Assembly: GCF_004360155.1 (NCBI RefSeq)
Contig: NZ_SAIS01000001.1
Coordinates: forward strand, 124,001-188,000
DNA: 64,000 bases
Direction: 5' to 3'
From: Paraglaciecola marina
Lineage (GTDB): Bacteria > Pseudomonadota > Gammaproteobacteria > Enterobacterales > Alteromonadaceae
Of this stretch, positions 1 to 6,459 are shown one piece after another. How positions within the stretch are numbered: position 1 is the stretch's first letter; every line of letters begins with the position of its first letter. Position numbers and translations under genes: made by a program. Under the pieces are notes generated by a model. The model was not told where the DNA came from. It searched no databases and saw only the letters and a list, made by a program, of their open reading frames with translations.

Positions 1-793
1 GTTCCGTTAACTCGGCTGTTTTCAAATTTAGCGTTAAAATTCCTGTTACTAACTTTCCTTTTTTGATAATTCTTCCCGCGACTACAGCACATTCAGAGTT
101 GAGCTTTAGCATTGCGGGGCCGCCAATGTATCTTTTTAAATCAATCCACTTCCAGGTTTTATAAGGAAAATGGCTCACCCCTAATTGTGCCGTGTAACTA
201 TCAGCGTCGCGTCTTATTAGCGCATAAGCAGTTTGGTTATCAAAGATAATATCACTTTCGTTGGGGTAACCTTTGCCGTGTTTCTTTAAGCTAAATGCTT
301 CGGATACATGGCGATGGAAACTCCGACGGGGATCGCCTGAAAATAAGTTTATAGCATTTCGTTTGCGGTTGTAGGCGAAGCCATAACCCAAGCCTAGGTG
401 CCAAGTTATTCGCCATAACCACCATCCTTTTTCGGCAAACTCTTTAAAAGACGACCAACTTTCGCCTGTTTGTGATACCCAACACAGGTTGCGAGTACCA
501 AGAGTACGATTTTCATTATTGGTTTTCCTAGCGTAGGCGATGAGTAATAAATGCCCATTAGGGGTAATACTTAATTTGGGATCTCTAAGGTCAGTATTTG
601 GCAAATGAATTCGAGTTTTGTTTTGTACTTTACCTGTATTATCTAGAGTTAATACGCAAATTCGCCCATCAGCACTTATATGGTTTGTAGCCTCTCGATA
701 GCAGCAATAAAATTGCTCATCAAAGTGGCATAAATCCACAAAAGCATTGTGACCTGCCCAGTTTCCTATCTTTTTAGACCAATTTATCTGCAT
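1..793 (-). CDS. Sialidase-like beta-propeller protein, 5' part only
   Basis: The minus strand reads open from an ATG at 793 to the window edge, about 264 codons, with no stop. The product starts MQINWSKKIGNWAGHNAF and contains a CCYREATNH segment and an RDPKLSITPNGHLLL blade, the kind of repeat seen in sialidase (BNR) and related five- or six-bladed propellers. There is no signal peptide at this start. It is transcribed away from the flagellin cluster and its relation to the nonulosonic acid genes is unknown. The reading frame is secure; the enzymatic role is a guess from fold-like motifs, and a non-catalytic propeller is equally possible. Confidence 0.65.
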   Translation of the reverse strand, partial: MQINWSKKIGNWAGHNAFVDLCHFDEQFYCCYREATNHISADGRICVLTLDNTGKVQNKTRIHLPNTDLRDPKLSITPNGHLLLIAYARKTNNENRTLGTRNLCWVSQTGESWSSFKEFAEKGWWLWRITWHLGLGYGFAYNRKRNAINLFSGDPRRSFHRHVSEAFSLKKHGKGYPNESDIIFDNQTAYALIRRDADSYTAQLGVSHFPYKTWKWIDLKRYIGGPAMLKLNSECAVVAGRIIKKGKLVTGILTLNLKTAELTE

Positions 794-897
794 TTTCAAA
801 ATAATTTTATCGAATTTAACTTATTGAAACTCAAGTAAATATTAATAGCAATACGGCAAAAAATTGCCGAGTTCTCAAAAATAAGGCAATGAATGAC

Positions 898-924
898 TAA
901 AGGGATTTTTAAAAGCGTCGATAC
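898..924 (+). promoter_or_regulatory. Sigma-28 (FliA) promoter candidate for flagellin 1
   Basis: TAAAGGGA at 898-905, an 11-base spacer, then GTCGATAC at 917-924, against the consensus TAAAGTTT-N11-GCCGATAA. Transcription would start near 931 and leave a leader of about 120 bases. The same -10 core GTCGATA occurs before flagellin 4 and both are followed by a TTGAGAG sequence. Confidence 0.6.
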
Positions 925-1051
925 ATTTTTTGAGAGAGCCAGTAATAATGATTTTTTGAAGTACAAAATTATTATTCTATTAGTGTTATTTAACCAGCCG
1001 AATTTGTTTCGGTCGCCAGCATCGTCTGGACTGAGAGTGTAGGAGAAAACC

Positions 1052-1876
1052 ATGAGTTTATTCGTAAATACCAACGTATCTTCTTTGAATGCGCAACGTC
1101 AGTTGTTTGATTCAGGGAATGCTTTAAGTACATCTTTTGAACGTTTGTCATCAGGATTCCGTATTAACAGCGCTGCAGATGATGCCGCTGGTCTACAGAT
1201 TACCGACAGAATGACTACGCAAATCCAAGGTCTAAACCAGGCCGCACGAAACGCTAACGATGCTATATCATTAGCCCAAACCGCTGAAGGCGCGTTAGGC
1301 GAAGTGACAACTGCTTTACAGCGAATTCGTACCCTAGCAGTACAATCACAGAATGGTATTAACTCTTCTGCTGACCGTACGGCTTTGCAGAAAGAAGTCA
1401 GTGCCCTTAAAACTGAAATTACACGTATCTCAACTGACACACAGTTTGGGGGGGTAGATATATTAAAAGGTGATTTTTCTGCGACTTTCTTAGTAGGGGC
1501 CAATGCAGGTCAGACTATTGCTGTCGGTCTTACTAGAACTGATGGTTTTGGGGCTTCAGGCTTAGCTGTTAACGATACTACAGTACAAACTGAAGCCGGA
1601 GCCTCTGCTGCTTTGACTGCTGTTAGTGAAGCAATATCTGCCATTGGTGGTGTCAGAGCTGACCTAGGTGCTTTACAGAATCGTTTTCAGTCTACTATTC
1701 GTAACTTAACCAATATATCTGAAAACGTATCGAGTGCCAGAAGCCGAATCAAAGATACTGATTTTGCTACTGAAACAGCAGAGCTAACTCGTAACCAGAT
1801 TGTACAGCAAGCAAGTTTAACGGTTTTAAGTCAGGCTAATCAGCGTCCACAGTCAGCTCTATCTTTACTAGGTTAA
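1052..1876 (+). CDS. Flagellin 1 (274 aa)
   Basis: Filament subunit. The N-terminal D0/D1 region ([17 protein letters not shown], then [19 protein letters not shown]) and the C-terminal region ([20 protein letters not shown] ending [11 protein letters not shown]) are complete, with only a short variable middle around residues 150-190, so there is no D2/D3 domain. This length is normal for Shewanella and Alteromonas-type flagellins. The start has the ribosome site TAGGAG (1040-1045). It is closest to flagellin 4 (shared [20 protein letters not shown]). The variable Ser/Thr-rich stretch is the likely surface for nonulosonic acid glycosylation by the Maf protein encoded at 32-36 kb. Confidence 0.97.
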   Translation: MSLFVNTNVSSLNAQRQLFDSGNALSTSFERLSSGFRINSAADDAAGLQITDRMTTQIQGLNQAARNANDAISLAQTAEGALGEVTTALQRIRTLAVQSQNGINSSADRTALQKEVSALKTEITRISTDTQFGGVDILKGDFSATFLVGANAGQTIAVGLTRTDGFGASGLAVNDTTVQTEAGASAALTAVSEAISAIGGVRADLGALQNRFQSTIRNLTNISENVSSARSRIKDTDFATETAELTRNQIVQQASLTVLSQANQRPQSALSLLG

Positions 1877-1915
1877 TAACACAGTAACCTAGGTTTCGAG
1901 ACTCTTCATCTGTTT

Positions 1916-2030
1916 TGAGGCGTAGAAGCCAGGAGGTAGTGCTCTGGATTTAACGAACCGAGCAGTTGGGAGTTTTGCTCACTCTCTCCTAATAAAAGAG
2001 CGACCAGCCGGAGTTTACTCCGGCTTTTTT
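1916..2030 (+). ncRNA. Structured spacer RNA 1 with anti-Shine-Dalgarno loop
   Basis: After flagellin 1 the spacer holds a GGC-GCC hairpin (1919-1930) directly followed by AGGAGG (1931-1936), a GCTC/GAGC hairpin (1977-1980 with 1998-2001) whose loop contains TCTCCTAA (1985-1992), and a strong terminator. TCTCCTAA is the exact complement of TTAGGAGA in the ribosome sites of flagellins 2 and 3. It may be a 3'-UTR-derived small RNA, as no promoter is obvious just upstream. The 5' end is arbitrary. Shares its GCTC-loop-GAGC-terminator plan with the elements at 4601-4672 and 4847-4919. Confidence 0.45.
2006..2030 (+). terminator. Rho-independent terminator after flagellin 1
   Basis: Perfect 8-bp stem AGCCGGAG / CTCCGGCT with a TTTA loop followed by six T residues. 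It ends the flagellin 1 transcript and the spacer RNA 1. Confidence 0.9.
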
Positions 2031-2081
2031 GTATTTAACTATTTGTAAAATAAGAACTTTAAAAATAAATTGTTTTTTTCC

Positions 2082-2109
2082 TAAAGGATTCTCCTGATAC
2101 GAACGATAA
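2082..2109 (+). promoter_or_regulatory. Sigma-28 promoter candidate for flagellin 2
   Basis: TAAAGGAT at 2082-2089 and AACGATAA at 2102-2109, a 12-base spacer instead of 11. The -10 core CGATAA is good and the -35 TAAAG is exact. It would give a leader of about 145 bases. Confidence 0.45.
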
Positions 2110-2117
2110 ATTAAATA

Positions 2118-2145
2118 GACGTTACGCAACTAACAAAAATATAAG
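2118..2145 (+). other. Leader element shared by flagellins 2 and 3
   Basis: GACGTTAC (2118-2125) followed by AACAAAAATATAAG (2132-2145). The same two blocks occur before flagellin 3 at 3586-3608 with a shorter gap. The conservation in otherwise divergent leaders suggests a shared function such as an Hfq or activator site, or recent duplication. Unknown. Confidence 0.5.
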
Positions 2146-2259
2146 CGAACGGCGACGTAGAAGCTAAATAATAATAAAAGAAAAGCTCTACATCTATTTA
2201 GGCAACTAATAAAAATAATAGCCAAATAGTATTTACACAAAAATCGTTAGGAGATTGAA

Positions 2260-3087
2260 ATGAGCTTATTCGTCAACACAAATGTGTCGTCGTTAAATGC
2301 AACTCGCCAGTTGTTTACGTCGAACAATAATTTAACCACTTCTTTTGAACGTTTATCGTCAGGTTTTCGCATTAATAGTGCCAAAGATGATGCCGCAGGC
2401 CTGCAAATATCTAATCGTTTAACTACGCAAGTTCTTGGTTTAGATCAAGCCGTTAGAAACGCAAATGATGGGATTTCTTTATCCCAAACCATCGAAGGTG
2501 CGTTAGGCGAAACTACAACAGCTTTACAGCGTATACGTGTTTTGTCGATACAATCTCAAAATGGTATTAATTCCTCTTCTGATAGAGTTGCATTACAGAA
2601 AGAAGTAACCGCTCTAAAACAAGAAATAAGCCGTATTGCTTCTACATCACAATTTGGTGGCGTTTTCATCTTAGACGGTGCATTTTCTTCAAAGTTTCTA
2701 GTGGGTGCTAATGCAGGCCAAACTATTAGCGTAAACGTACAGCGAACAGGTGGTTTTGGAGCTTCTGGTCTAGCTGTAAGTGACACTTCTGTTTTAACTG
2801 AAGCTGAAGCATCGACGACTTTAACGGCAGTGTTAGAAGCTATTTCTATTATTGATGCTAAACGTGCTGATTTAGGTGCTGTTCAAAACAGATTTCAATC
2901 AACTATCCGTAATTTAAGTAATATATCTGAAAACGTATCAGCGGCGAGAAGTCGTATCCGTGACACAGATTTTGCCGTCGAAACGGCAGAGTTAACCCGC
3001 TGGCAAATCATCCAACAAGCGAGTGTAACTGTTCTTGGGCAAGCGAATCAACGCCCTCAGTCAGCATTAAGCTTGTTGCAAGGTTAG
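2260..3087 (+). CDS. Flagellin 2 (275 aa)
   Basis: Filament subunit with complete D0/D1 helices and no D2/D3. It belongs with flagellin 3 in a second subfamily ([40 protein letters not shown] type middle). Differences from its siblings include Trp in the normally conserved ELTRNQI segment (ELTRWQI) and an extra Gln before the final Gly. The ribosome site CGTTAGGAGAT (2245-2255) is six bases from the ATG and is exactly complementary to the loop of the RNA at 4850-4874. Likely a minor or positionally restricted filament subunit, inferred from having its own leader. Confidence 0.96.
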   Translation: MSLFVNTNVSSLNATRQLFTSNNNLTTSFERLSSGFRINSAKDDAAGLQISNRLTTQVLGLDQAVRNANDGISLSQTIEGALGETTTALQRIRVLSIQSQNGINSSSDRVALQKEVTALKQEISRIASTSQFGGVFILDGAFSSKFLVGANAGQTISVNVQRTGGFGASGLAVSDTSVLTEAEASTTLTAVLEAISIIDAKRADLGAVQNRFQSTIRNLSNISENVSAARSRIRDTDFAVETAELTRWQIIQQASVTVLGQANQRPQSALSLLQG

Positions 3088-3133
3088 TAATTAAACTGGG
3101 TGATCAGGAAACACTATGAATAAAAATGTTGAG

Positions 3134-3249
3134 CAATTGCGGGGGCAGGCTGCAACTTAGAAAACGAGGATAAAAATTGTTTGGACGGGGTGGTAGCCTC
3201 TAGGCAATTAAAAACGGTCGAATTGCAAAATGTGGGGACAGGCTGCAAC
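3134..3249 (+). repeat. Two imperfect direct repeats in the flagellin 2-3 spacer
   Basis: CAGGCTGCAAC occurs at 3146-3156 and 3239-3249, each preceded by a G-run (GGGGG and GGGGA) and by AATTGC. They resemble dispersed repetitive (REP-like) elements but no REP transposase is present. Function unknown. Confidence 0.5.
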
Positions 3250-3357
3250 CGACCGAGGGATATGAATTTATTAAGTATTATCAATGCGTTAAAACAATTT
3301 TTAGCGTGAGAAAACTTTGATTTAACAAGATCAGCCGAGGCTTTTTTTGTTAGATCG

Positions 3358-3451
3358 CTAACAGACGGAATAGATGCCAGGAGGTAGTGAGGTATTGAGG
3401 TAAAGGCCACCAACTCCGTCTGTCAGCTTGAGCATATGCTCACACTTTTTT
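3358..3451 (+). ncRNA. Structured spacer RNA 2 between flagellins 2 and 3
   Basis: A perfect 9-bp stem, ACAGACGGA (3361-3369) with TCCGTCTGT (3415-3423), closes a 45-base loop that carries GCC/GGC and the purine block AGGAGGTAGTG (3379-3389). The same block CCAGGAGGTAGTG occurs in spacer RNA 1 (1929-1941). The domain ends in a palindromic hairpin with a T-tract. The stem plus conserved motif argue for RNA function. It lacks the GCTC-CTCCTAA-GAGC hairpin of the other spacers. Confidence 0.4.
3429..3451 (+). terminator. Terminator-like hairpin before flagellin 3
   Basis: Palindrome TGAGCATATGCTCA (3429-3442), short loop, followed after CAC by six Ts. Weaker than the other spacer terminators because the loop is tight. 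Confidence 0.55.
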
Positions 3452-3585
3452 GCATTTGTTTTTGTGCTTGTAACACTTAACAAAAATGCTAACCAGGGTA
3501 CCAGCTAGCAGTTAACTTAAAGCATGTAATGTGCCAAAACGCACTCTAAGTGTAAATTTTAATTTTAGCATTACCAAAAAACACT

Positions 3586-3608
3586 GACGTTACAAACAAA
3601 AATATAAG
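3586..3608 (+). other. Leader element shared by flagellins 2 and 3 (copy 2)
   Basis: GACGTTAC (3586-3593) then AACAAAAATATAAG (3595-3608), 25 bases before the flagellin 3 start. See the copy at 2118-2145. No clear sigma-28 motif was found for this gene. Confidence 0.5.
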
Positions 3609-3632
3609 TCAGTGAATGGTTAGGAGATAAAA

Positions 3633-4457
3633 ATGAGTTTATTCGTCAATACAAATGTGTCGTCTTTAAACGCGACAAGACAGTTGTTTAATTCAAATAA
3701 TAGTTTGAGTACTTCGTTTGAAAGGTTGTCTTCGGGCTTTCGTATCAACAGCGCCAAAGATGATGCCGCAGGCTTACAGATTTCAAATCGTTTAACTACT
3801 CAGGTTATGGGGTTAGATCAAGCTGTTAGGAATGCCAATGATGGGATCTCTCTATCGCAAACTATTGAGGGTGCGCTAGGGGAAACCACTACAGCATTGC
3901 AAAGAATAAGGGTCTTAGCAGTTCAATCCCAAAATGGTATTAACTCTTCAGCTGACAGGGTTGCACTTCAAAAAGAGGTAACGGCTCTGAAACAGGAAAT
4001 AAGTCGTATTGCATCTACGTCGCAGTTTGGGGGGGTTAATATTTTAGATGGCGCTTTTTCCTCAAAATTTTTAGTGGGCGCAAATGCCGGGCAAACTATA
4101 AGTGTAAATGTTGAGCGAGAAGGAGGCTTTGGTGCATCTGGCTTGTCACTAACGGATACATCAGTATTAACAGAAGCATTGGCATCTTCTACATTAGGTA
4201 GCATTTCCGAAGCTATCTCTATTATTGATGCGAAGCGAGCAGATTTAGGTGCTATACAAAATAGGTTTCAGTCGACTATTAGAAACTTGAGCAATATATC
4301 TGAGAATGTTTCAGCGGCAAGAAGTCGTATTCGTGATACAGATTTTGCCGTCGAAACGGCAGAATTAACCCGAGTACAAATTGTTCAACAAGCGAGTATA
4401 ACTGTGCTTAGTCAGGCAAATCAGCGCCCACAATCTGCATTGAGTTTATTAGGATAG
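3633..4457 (+). CDS. Flagellin 3 (274 aa)
   Basis: Filament subunit, complete D0/D1 with a short variable middle ([18 protein letters not shown]). It is closest to flagellin 2, from which it probably arose by tandem duplication. The C-terminus [20 protein letters not shown] and final LSLLG are normal. The ribosome site GTTAGGAGAT (3619-3628) matches that of flagellin 2 and is complementary over ten bases to the loop of the RNA at 4850-4874. The gene is followed by two tandem structured RNA elements. Confidence 0.96.
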   Translation: MSLFVNTNVSSLNATRQLFNSNNSLSTSFERLSSGFRINSAKDDAAGLQISNRLTTQVMGLDQAVRNANDGISLSQTIEGALGETTTALQRIRVLAVQSQNGINSSADRVALQKEVTALKQEISRIASTSQFGGVNILDGAFSSKFLVGANAGQTISVNVEREGGFGASGLSLTDTSVLTEALASSTLGSISEAISIIDAKRADLGAIQNRFQSTIRNLSNISENVSAARSRIRDTDFAVETAELTRVQIVQQASITVLSQANQRPQSALSLLG

Positions 4458-4490
4458 ATTGGGACGTAACAAGTGAAGAGGGTAGGAAAT

Positions 4491-4672
4491 GAGAGGCCAA
4501 CCCAGGGCTATGCCCTAAATAAGCAATAATGGATTGTTGCTGTTTTATGCTAAGGAGGGCGCTATTTAGAAGTTAAGGAGTTTTCCTTAGCAATTACCAA
4601 GTTTGCTCCAACTCCTAACGTGAGCAAGTTGGTCGGTGTCATCCTTTCGAAGAGGGGGCACCGGCCTTTTTT
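4491..4672 (+). ncRNA. Structured spacer RNA 3a with anti-Shine-Dalgarno loop
   Basis: It begins around GAGAGGCCA (4491-4499). It contains AGGGC/GCCCT (4504-4515), two mutually exclusive stems sharing the arm TCCTTAGC (4584-4591) with GCTAAGGA (4549-4556) or TTAAGGA (4573-4579), then the 6-bp hairpin TTGCTC/GAGCAA (4603-4608 with 4622-4627) whose 13-base loop carries ACTCCTAACG, and a terminator. The loop complements nine bases of the flagellin 2 ribosome site. The 5' end is a guess, and it could be processed from the flagellin 3 transcript. Confidence 0.5.
4631..4672 (+). terminator. Rho-independent terminator of RNA 3a
   Basis: GGTCGGTG (4631-4638) pairs with CACCGGCC (4659-4666) through one G-U pair, with an inner ATCCT/AGGGG helix, then six Ts. 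Its stem covaries with the copy at 4878-4919. Confidence 0.85.
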
Positions 4673-4746
4673 CATAGTAAAAATATTAAGGCAAAATGAT
4701 TTCATGCCTTATGAAACAAGCAGTATTTCTGCGTTTTCTTTACATC

Positions 4747-4773
4747 TTAAGGTGTAAATTAAAACGCCGACTA
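4747..4773 (+). promoter_or_regulatory. Sigma-28-like promoter inside the flagellin 3-4 spacer
   Basis: TTAAGGTG (4747-4754), an 11-base spacer and GCCGACTA (4766-4773): 5 of 8 and 6 of 8 matches to the consensus with the correct spacing. Start of transcription would be near 4780, giving a stand-alone transcript of about 140 bases that ends at the terminator 4878-4919. Confidence 0.4.
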
Positions 4774-4779
4774 ACAGGA

Positions 4780-4919
4780 CTAAGAGTGTAGAAGTTTGGT
4801 TGAGAGGCCAGTATTCAGCTCTAACCCTGCCAGTCGGACAGAAACCTTTTTGCTCCATCTCCTAACGTGAGCAAGTTGGTCGAGGTTATCCTTTCTAAGA
4901 GGATGCCTCGGCCTTTTTT
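4780..4919 (+). ncRNA. Small RNA 3b with anti-Shine-Dalgarno loop
   Basis: Tandem paralogue of RNA 3a. It shares TGAGAGGCCA (4801-4810), the hairpin TTGCTC/GAGCAA (4850-4855 with 4869-4874) and the terminator. The 13-base loop contains ATCTCCTAACG, the exact complement of 11 bases of the flagellin 2 ribosome site (2245-2255) and of 10 bases of that of flagellin 3 (3619-3628). CCGACT (4767-4772) and AGTCGG (4832-4837) could close the 5' domain, although the former overlaps the promoter. The gene would be free-standing, between a promoter candidate and a terminator. Confidence 0.5.
4878..4919 (+). terminator. Rho-independent terminator of RNA 3b
   Basis: GGTCGAGG (4878-4885) with CCTCGGCC (4906-4913), an inner ATCCT/AGGAT helix, then six Ts. 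Two base pairs differ from copy 3a in a compensatory way (GGTG/CACC against GAGG/CCTC). Confidence 0.88.
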
Positions 4920-5348
4920 CTTTGTAAAACTCAATCTCAAATTTTTGTTTTACAAAACTAAGTAAGCATTTTATATGCCAATATTAATTAGGCATTAAAA
5001 TTATTAAGATGTTTTTCTTTAGCTACTCTCATCACCAAGAAAATACTGTTCTACAAAGAGTTTAACTATAAGTGTGTTGGTCATGCCGCCTATTCCTCCT
5101 AAAAATAATCTATAACTAAACATAAATAGAAGACTTCCAGAAAGGAATAAAAACAGAGTTTATACCTAGCTCAATTAATTTCTATCTGTGCGACTGATAC
5201 GTAAACGCTAATGAAATTTACTTCTTTAGCAGGCATATAATACAGGTGTATTAGTTCCTATATCTTTCTGTACGTTAATTAAAAGTATAATTAAAACAAT
5301 GAATTAATGCTTGAAAAGCATCTGGCAAAAAAAAATTAATAAAAAAAT
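4920..5348. other. AT-rich spacer upstream of flagellin 4
   Basis: About 430 bases of AT-rich sequence without a plus-strand gene. It holds a 10-bp inverted repeat TTTGTAAAAC / GTTTTACAAA (4921-4930 with 4947-4956) just after the RNA 3b terminator, a possible short minus-strand reading frame (5019-5084), and a run of A residues leading into the flagellin 4 promoter. No other feature is supported. Confidence 0.5.
5019..5084 (-). CDS. Possible 21-residue minus-strand peptide
   Basis: An ATG at 5084 is preceded on the minus strand by AGGAGG (5094-5099) at nine bases, an optimal ribosome site, and reads MTNTLIVKLFVEQYFLGDESS before TAA. It is too short for homology to be judged. The strong ribosome site in an AT-rich spacer is the only support, and it may be chance. 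Confidence 0.2.
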   Translation of the reverse strand: MTNTLIVKLFVEQYFLGDESS

Positions 5349-5375
5349 TAAAGTTACTATTGAACGGGTCGATAA
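5349..5375 (+). promoter_or_regulatory. Sigma-28 (FliA) promoter for flagellin 4
   Basis: TAAAGTTA (5349-5356), an 11-base spacer and GTCGATAA (5368-5375): 7 of 8 matches in both boxes and exact spacing. This is the best flagellin promoter in the window, suggesting flagellin 4 is a major subunit. The leader is about 170 bases. Confidence 0.85.
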
Positions 5376-5381
5376 CTTTAG

Positions 5382-5552
5382 TTGAGAGGTAATCTAACTA
5401 GATTATTTCAAGTTTGACGAGCGATAGAGGTGTCGTTCGTTGAATTGATAAATGAGGTGATGGACAAGAAGAGGTTCTTGGCCATTAATATTGAGGCAAA
5501 CTTACTGTGAAACATACGTCACAGGCGTGCAGTGAGTTTTCAGGAGGTTTTT
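5382..5552 (+). promoter_or_regulatory. Structured 5' leader of flagellin 4
   Basis: The leader contains two stable hairpins: ACGAGCGA/TCGTTCGT (5417-5424 with 5433-5440, one G-U pair) and TGGACAAGAA/TTCTTGGCCA (5461-5470 with 5475-5484, one mismatch, GAGG loop). The ribosome site AGGAGG (5542-5547) differs from those of flagellins 2 and 3. Long structured leaders of flagellin mRNAs are common targets of post-transcriptional control, which is inferred here. Confidence 0.5.
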
Positions 5553-6377
5553 ATGTCTTTATTTGTAAATACAAATGTGTCTTCTTTGAATGCTCAGCGT
5601 CAGCTGTCTAATTCAGGGAATGCTTTAAGTACTTCTTTTGAGCGTTTGTCGTCTGGGTTCCGTATTAACAGTGCATCTGATGATGCTGCTGGATTACAGA
5701 TCACCGACAGAATGACCACGCAAATCCAAGGTCTAAATCAGGCTGCACGAAACGCCAATGATGCTATTTCATTAGCCCAAACCGCTGAAGGTGCATTAGC
5801 TGAAGTGACTACGTCATTGCAACGTATTCGTACTCTTGCAGTGCAATCACAAAATGGCATTAACTCATCAGCTGACCGCACGGCGTTGCAGAAAGAAGTT
5901 AGTGCTCTAAAAACTGAAATCACGCGAATTGCGACTGATTCACAATTTGGTGGTGTAGATATACTAAGTGGAAGTTTTTCTGCTTCATTCTTAGTTGGGG
6001 CTAATGCAGGCCAAACAATTTCAGTAGGTCTAACTAGAAGCGGTGGTTATGGGTCTTCTGGGCTATCTATTGGTGACACTACAGTGGAAACAGAAGCAGG
6101 TGCTTCTGCAGCTTTGACCGCTGTAAGTGAAGCTATTTCGTCAATTGGTGGTGTTAGAGCTGATTTAGGTGCATTACAAAACCGTTTTCAATCTACAATC
6201 CGTAACCTAACGAATATTTCTGAAAATGTTTCTGCAGCTCGATCAGGGATCAGAGATACTGACTTTGCTACTGAAACCGCTGAATTAACTCGTAACCAGA
6301 TAGTTCAACAAGCGTCTCTTTCAGTATTGAGTCAAGCTAATCAAAGACCACAATCTGCATTATCGCTATTAGGCTAG
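5553..6377 (+). CDS. Flagellin 4, probable major subunit (274 aa)
   Basis: Complete short flagellin close to flagellin 1. The ATG at 5553 is chosen over an in-frame GTG at 5532 because it gives the conserved N-terminus [13 protein letters not shown] and follows AGGAGG at five bases. It has the best sigma-28 promoter. One oddity: the conserved Arg in the C-terminal ARSRI(R/K)DTDFA motif, present in flagellins 1, 2, 3 and 5, is Gly here (ARSGIRD). The variable region (residues 150-190) is Gly/Ser/Thr-rich and a likely glycosylation surface. Confidence 0.97.
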   Translation: MSLFVNTNVSSLNAQRQLSNSGNALSTSFERLSSGFRINSASDDAAGLQITDRMTTQIQGLNQAARNANDAISLAQTAEGALAEVTTSLQRIRTLAVQSQNGINSSADRTALQKEVSALKTEITRIATDSQFGGVDILSGSFSASFLVGANAGQTISVGLTRSGGYGSSGLSIGDTTVETEAGASAALTAVSEAISSIGGVRADLGALQNRFQSTIRNLTNISENVSAARSGIRDTDFATETAELTRNQIVQQASLSVLSQANQRPQSALSLLG

Positions 6378-6410
6378 ACCTAGTTTAAGCGATATGTAAA
6401 AAGCTATGAT

Positions 6411-6435
6411 TGGCTACTATATTTTATAGTGGCCA
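6411..6435 (+). terminator. Stem-loop between flagellin 4 and flaG
   Basis: TGGCTACTAT (6411-6420) pairs with ATAGTGGCCA (6426-6435) around an ATTTT loop, with one G-U pair. It is followed by TTTGTTCTCTT rather than a clean T-tract, so it is more likely a partial attenuator or a 3'-end stabiliser that keeps flagellin message in excess over flaG-fliD. Confidence 0.45.
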
Positions 6436-6459
6436 TTTGTTCTCTTAGAGGGGTGATTT

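Noticed and set aside
796-1074. Minus-strand 92-codon frame upstream of flagellin 1
   Set aside because: It overlaps the flagellin 1 promoter and start, has no recognisable domain and an AT-rich codon pattern, and lies against the direction of the leader.
1931-1954. AGGAGG followed by GTG as a leader-peptide gene in spacer 1 (and likewise at 3379 in spacer 2)
   Set aside because: The GTG is only two bases from AGGAGG, too close for initiation, and the frames are four and three codons long with no conservation of the peptide.
3331-3360. AGCCGAGGCT followed by Ts as a terminator in spacer 2
   Set aside because: The stem is four bases with a two-base loop, which cannot form a stable hairpin; the palindrome at 3429 is a better candidate.
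3495-3516. GG-N10-GC pair resembling a sigma-54 promoter before flagellin 3
   Set aside because: The doublets are spaced correctly (within CAGGGTACCAGCTAGC) but the flanking -24 TGGCAC and -12 TTGC bases are absent. With AT-rich DNA such a pair can occur by chance.
1052-6377. Long direct repeats across the flagellin genes as a mobile or CRISPR-like array
   Set aside because: The repeats are the conserved N- and C-terminal coding regions of paralogous flagellins, with spacers of unequal length and no repeat-spacer periodicity.
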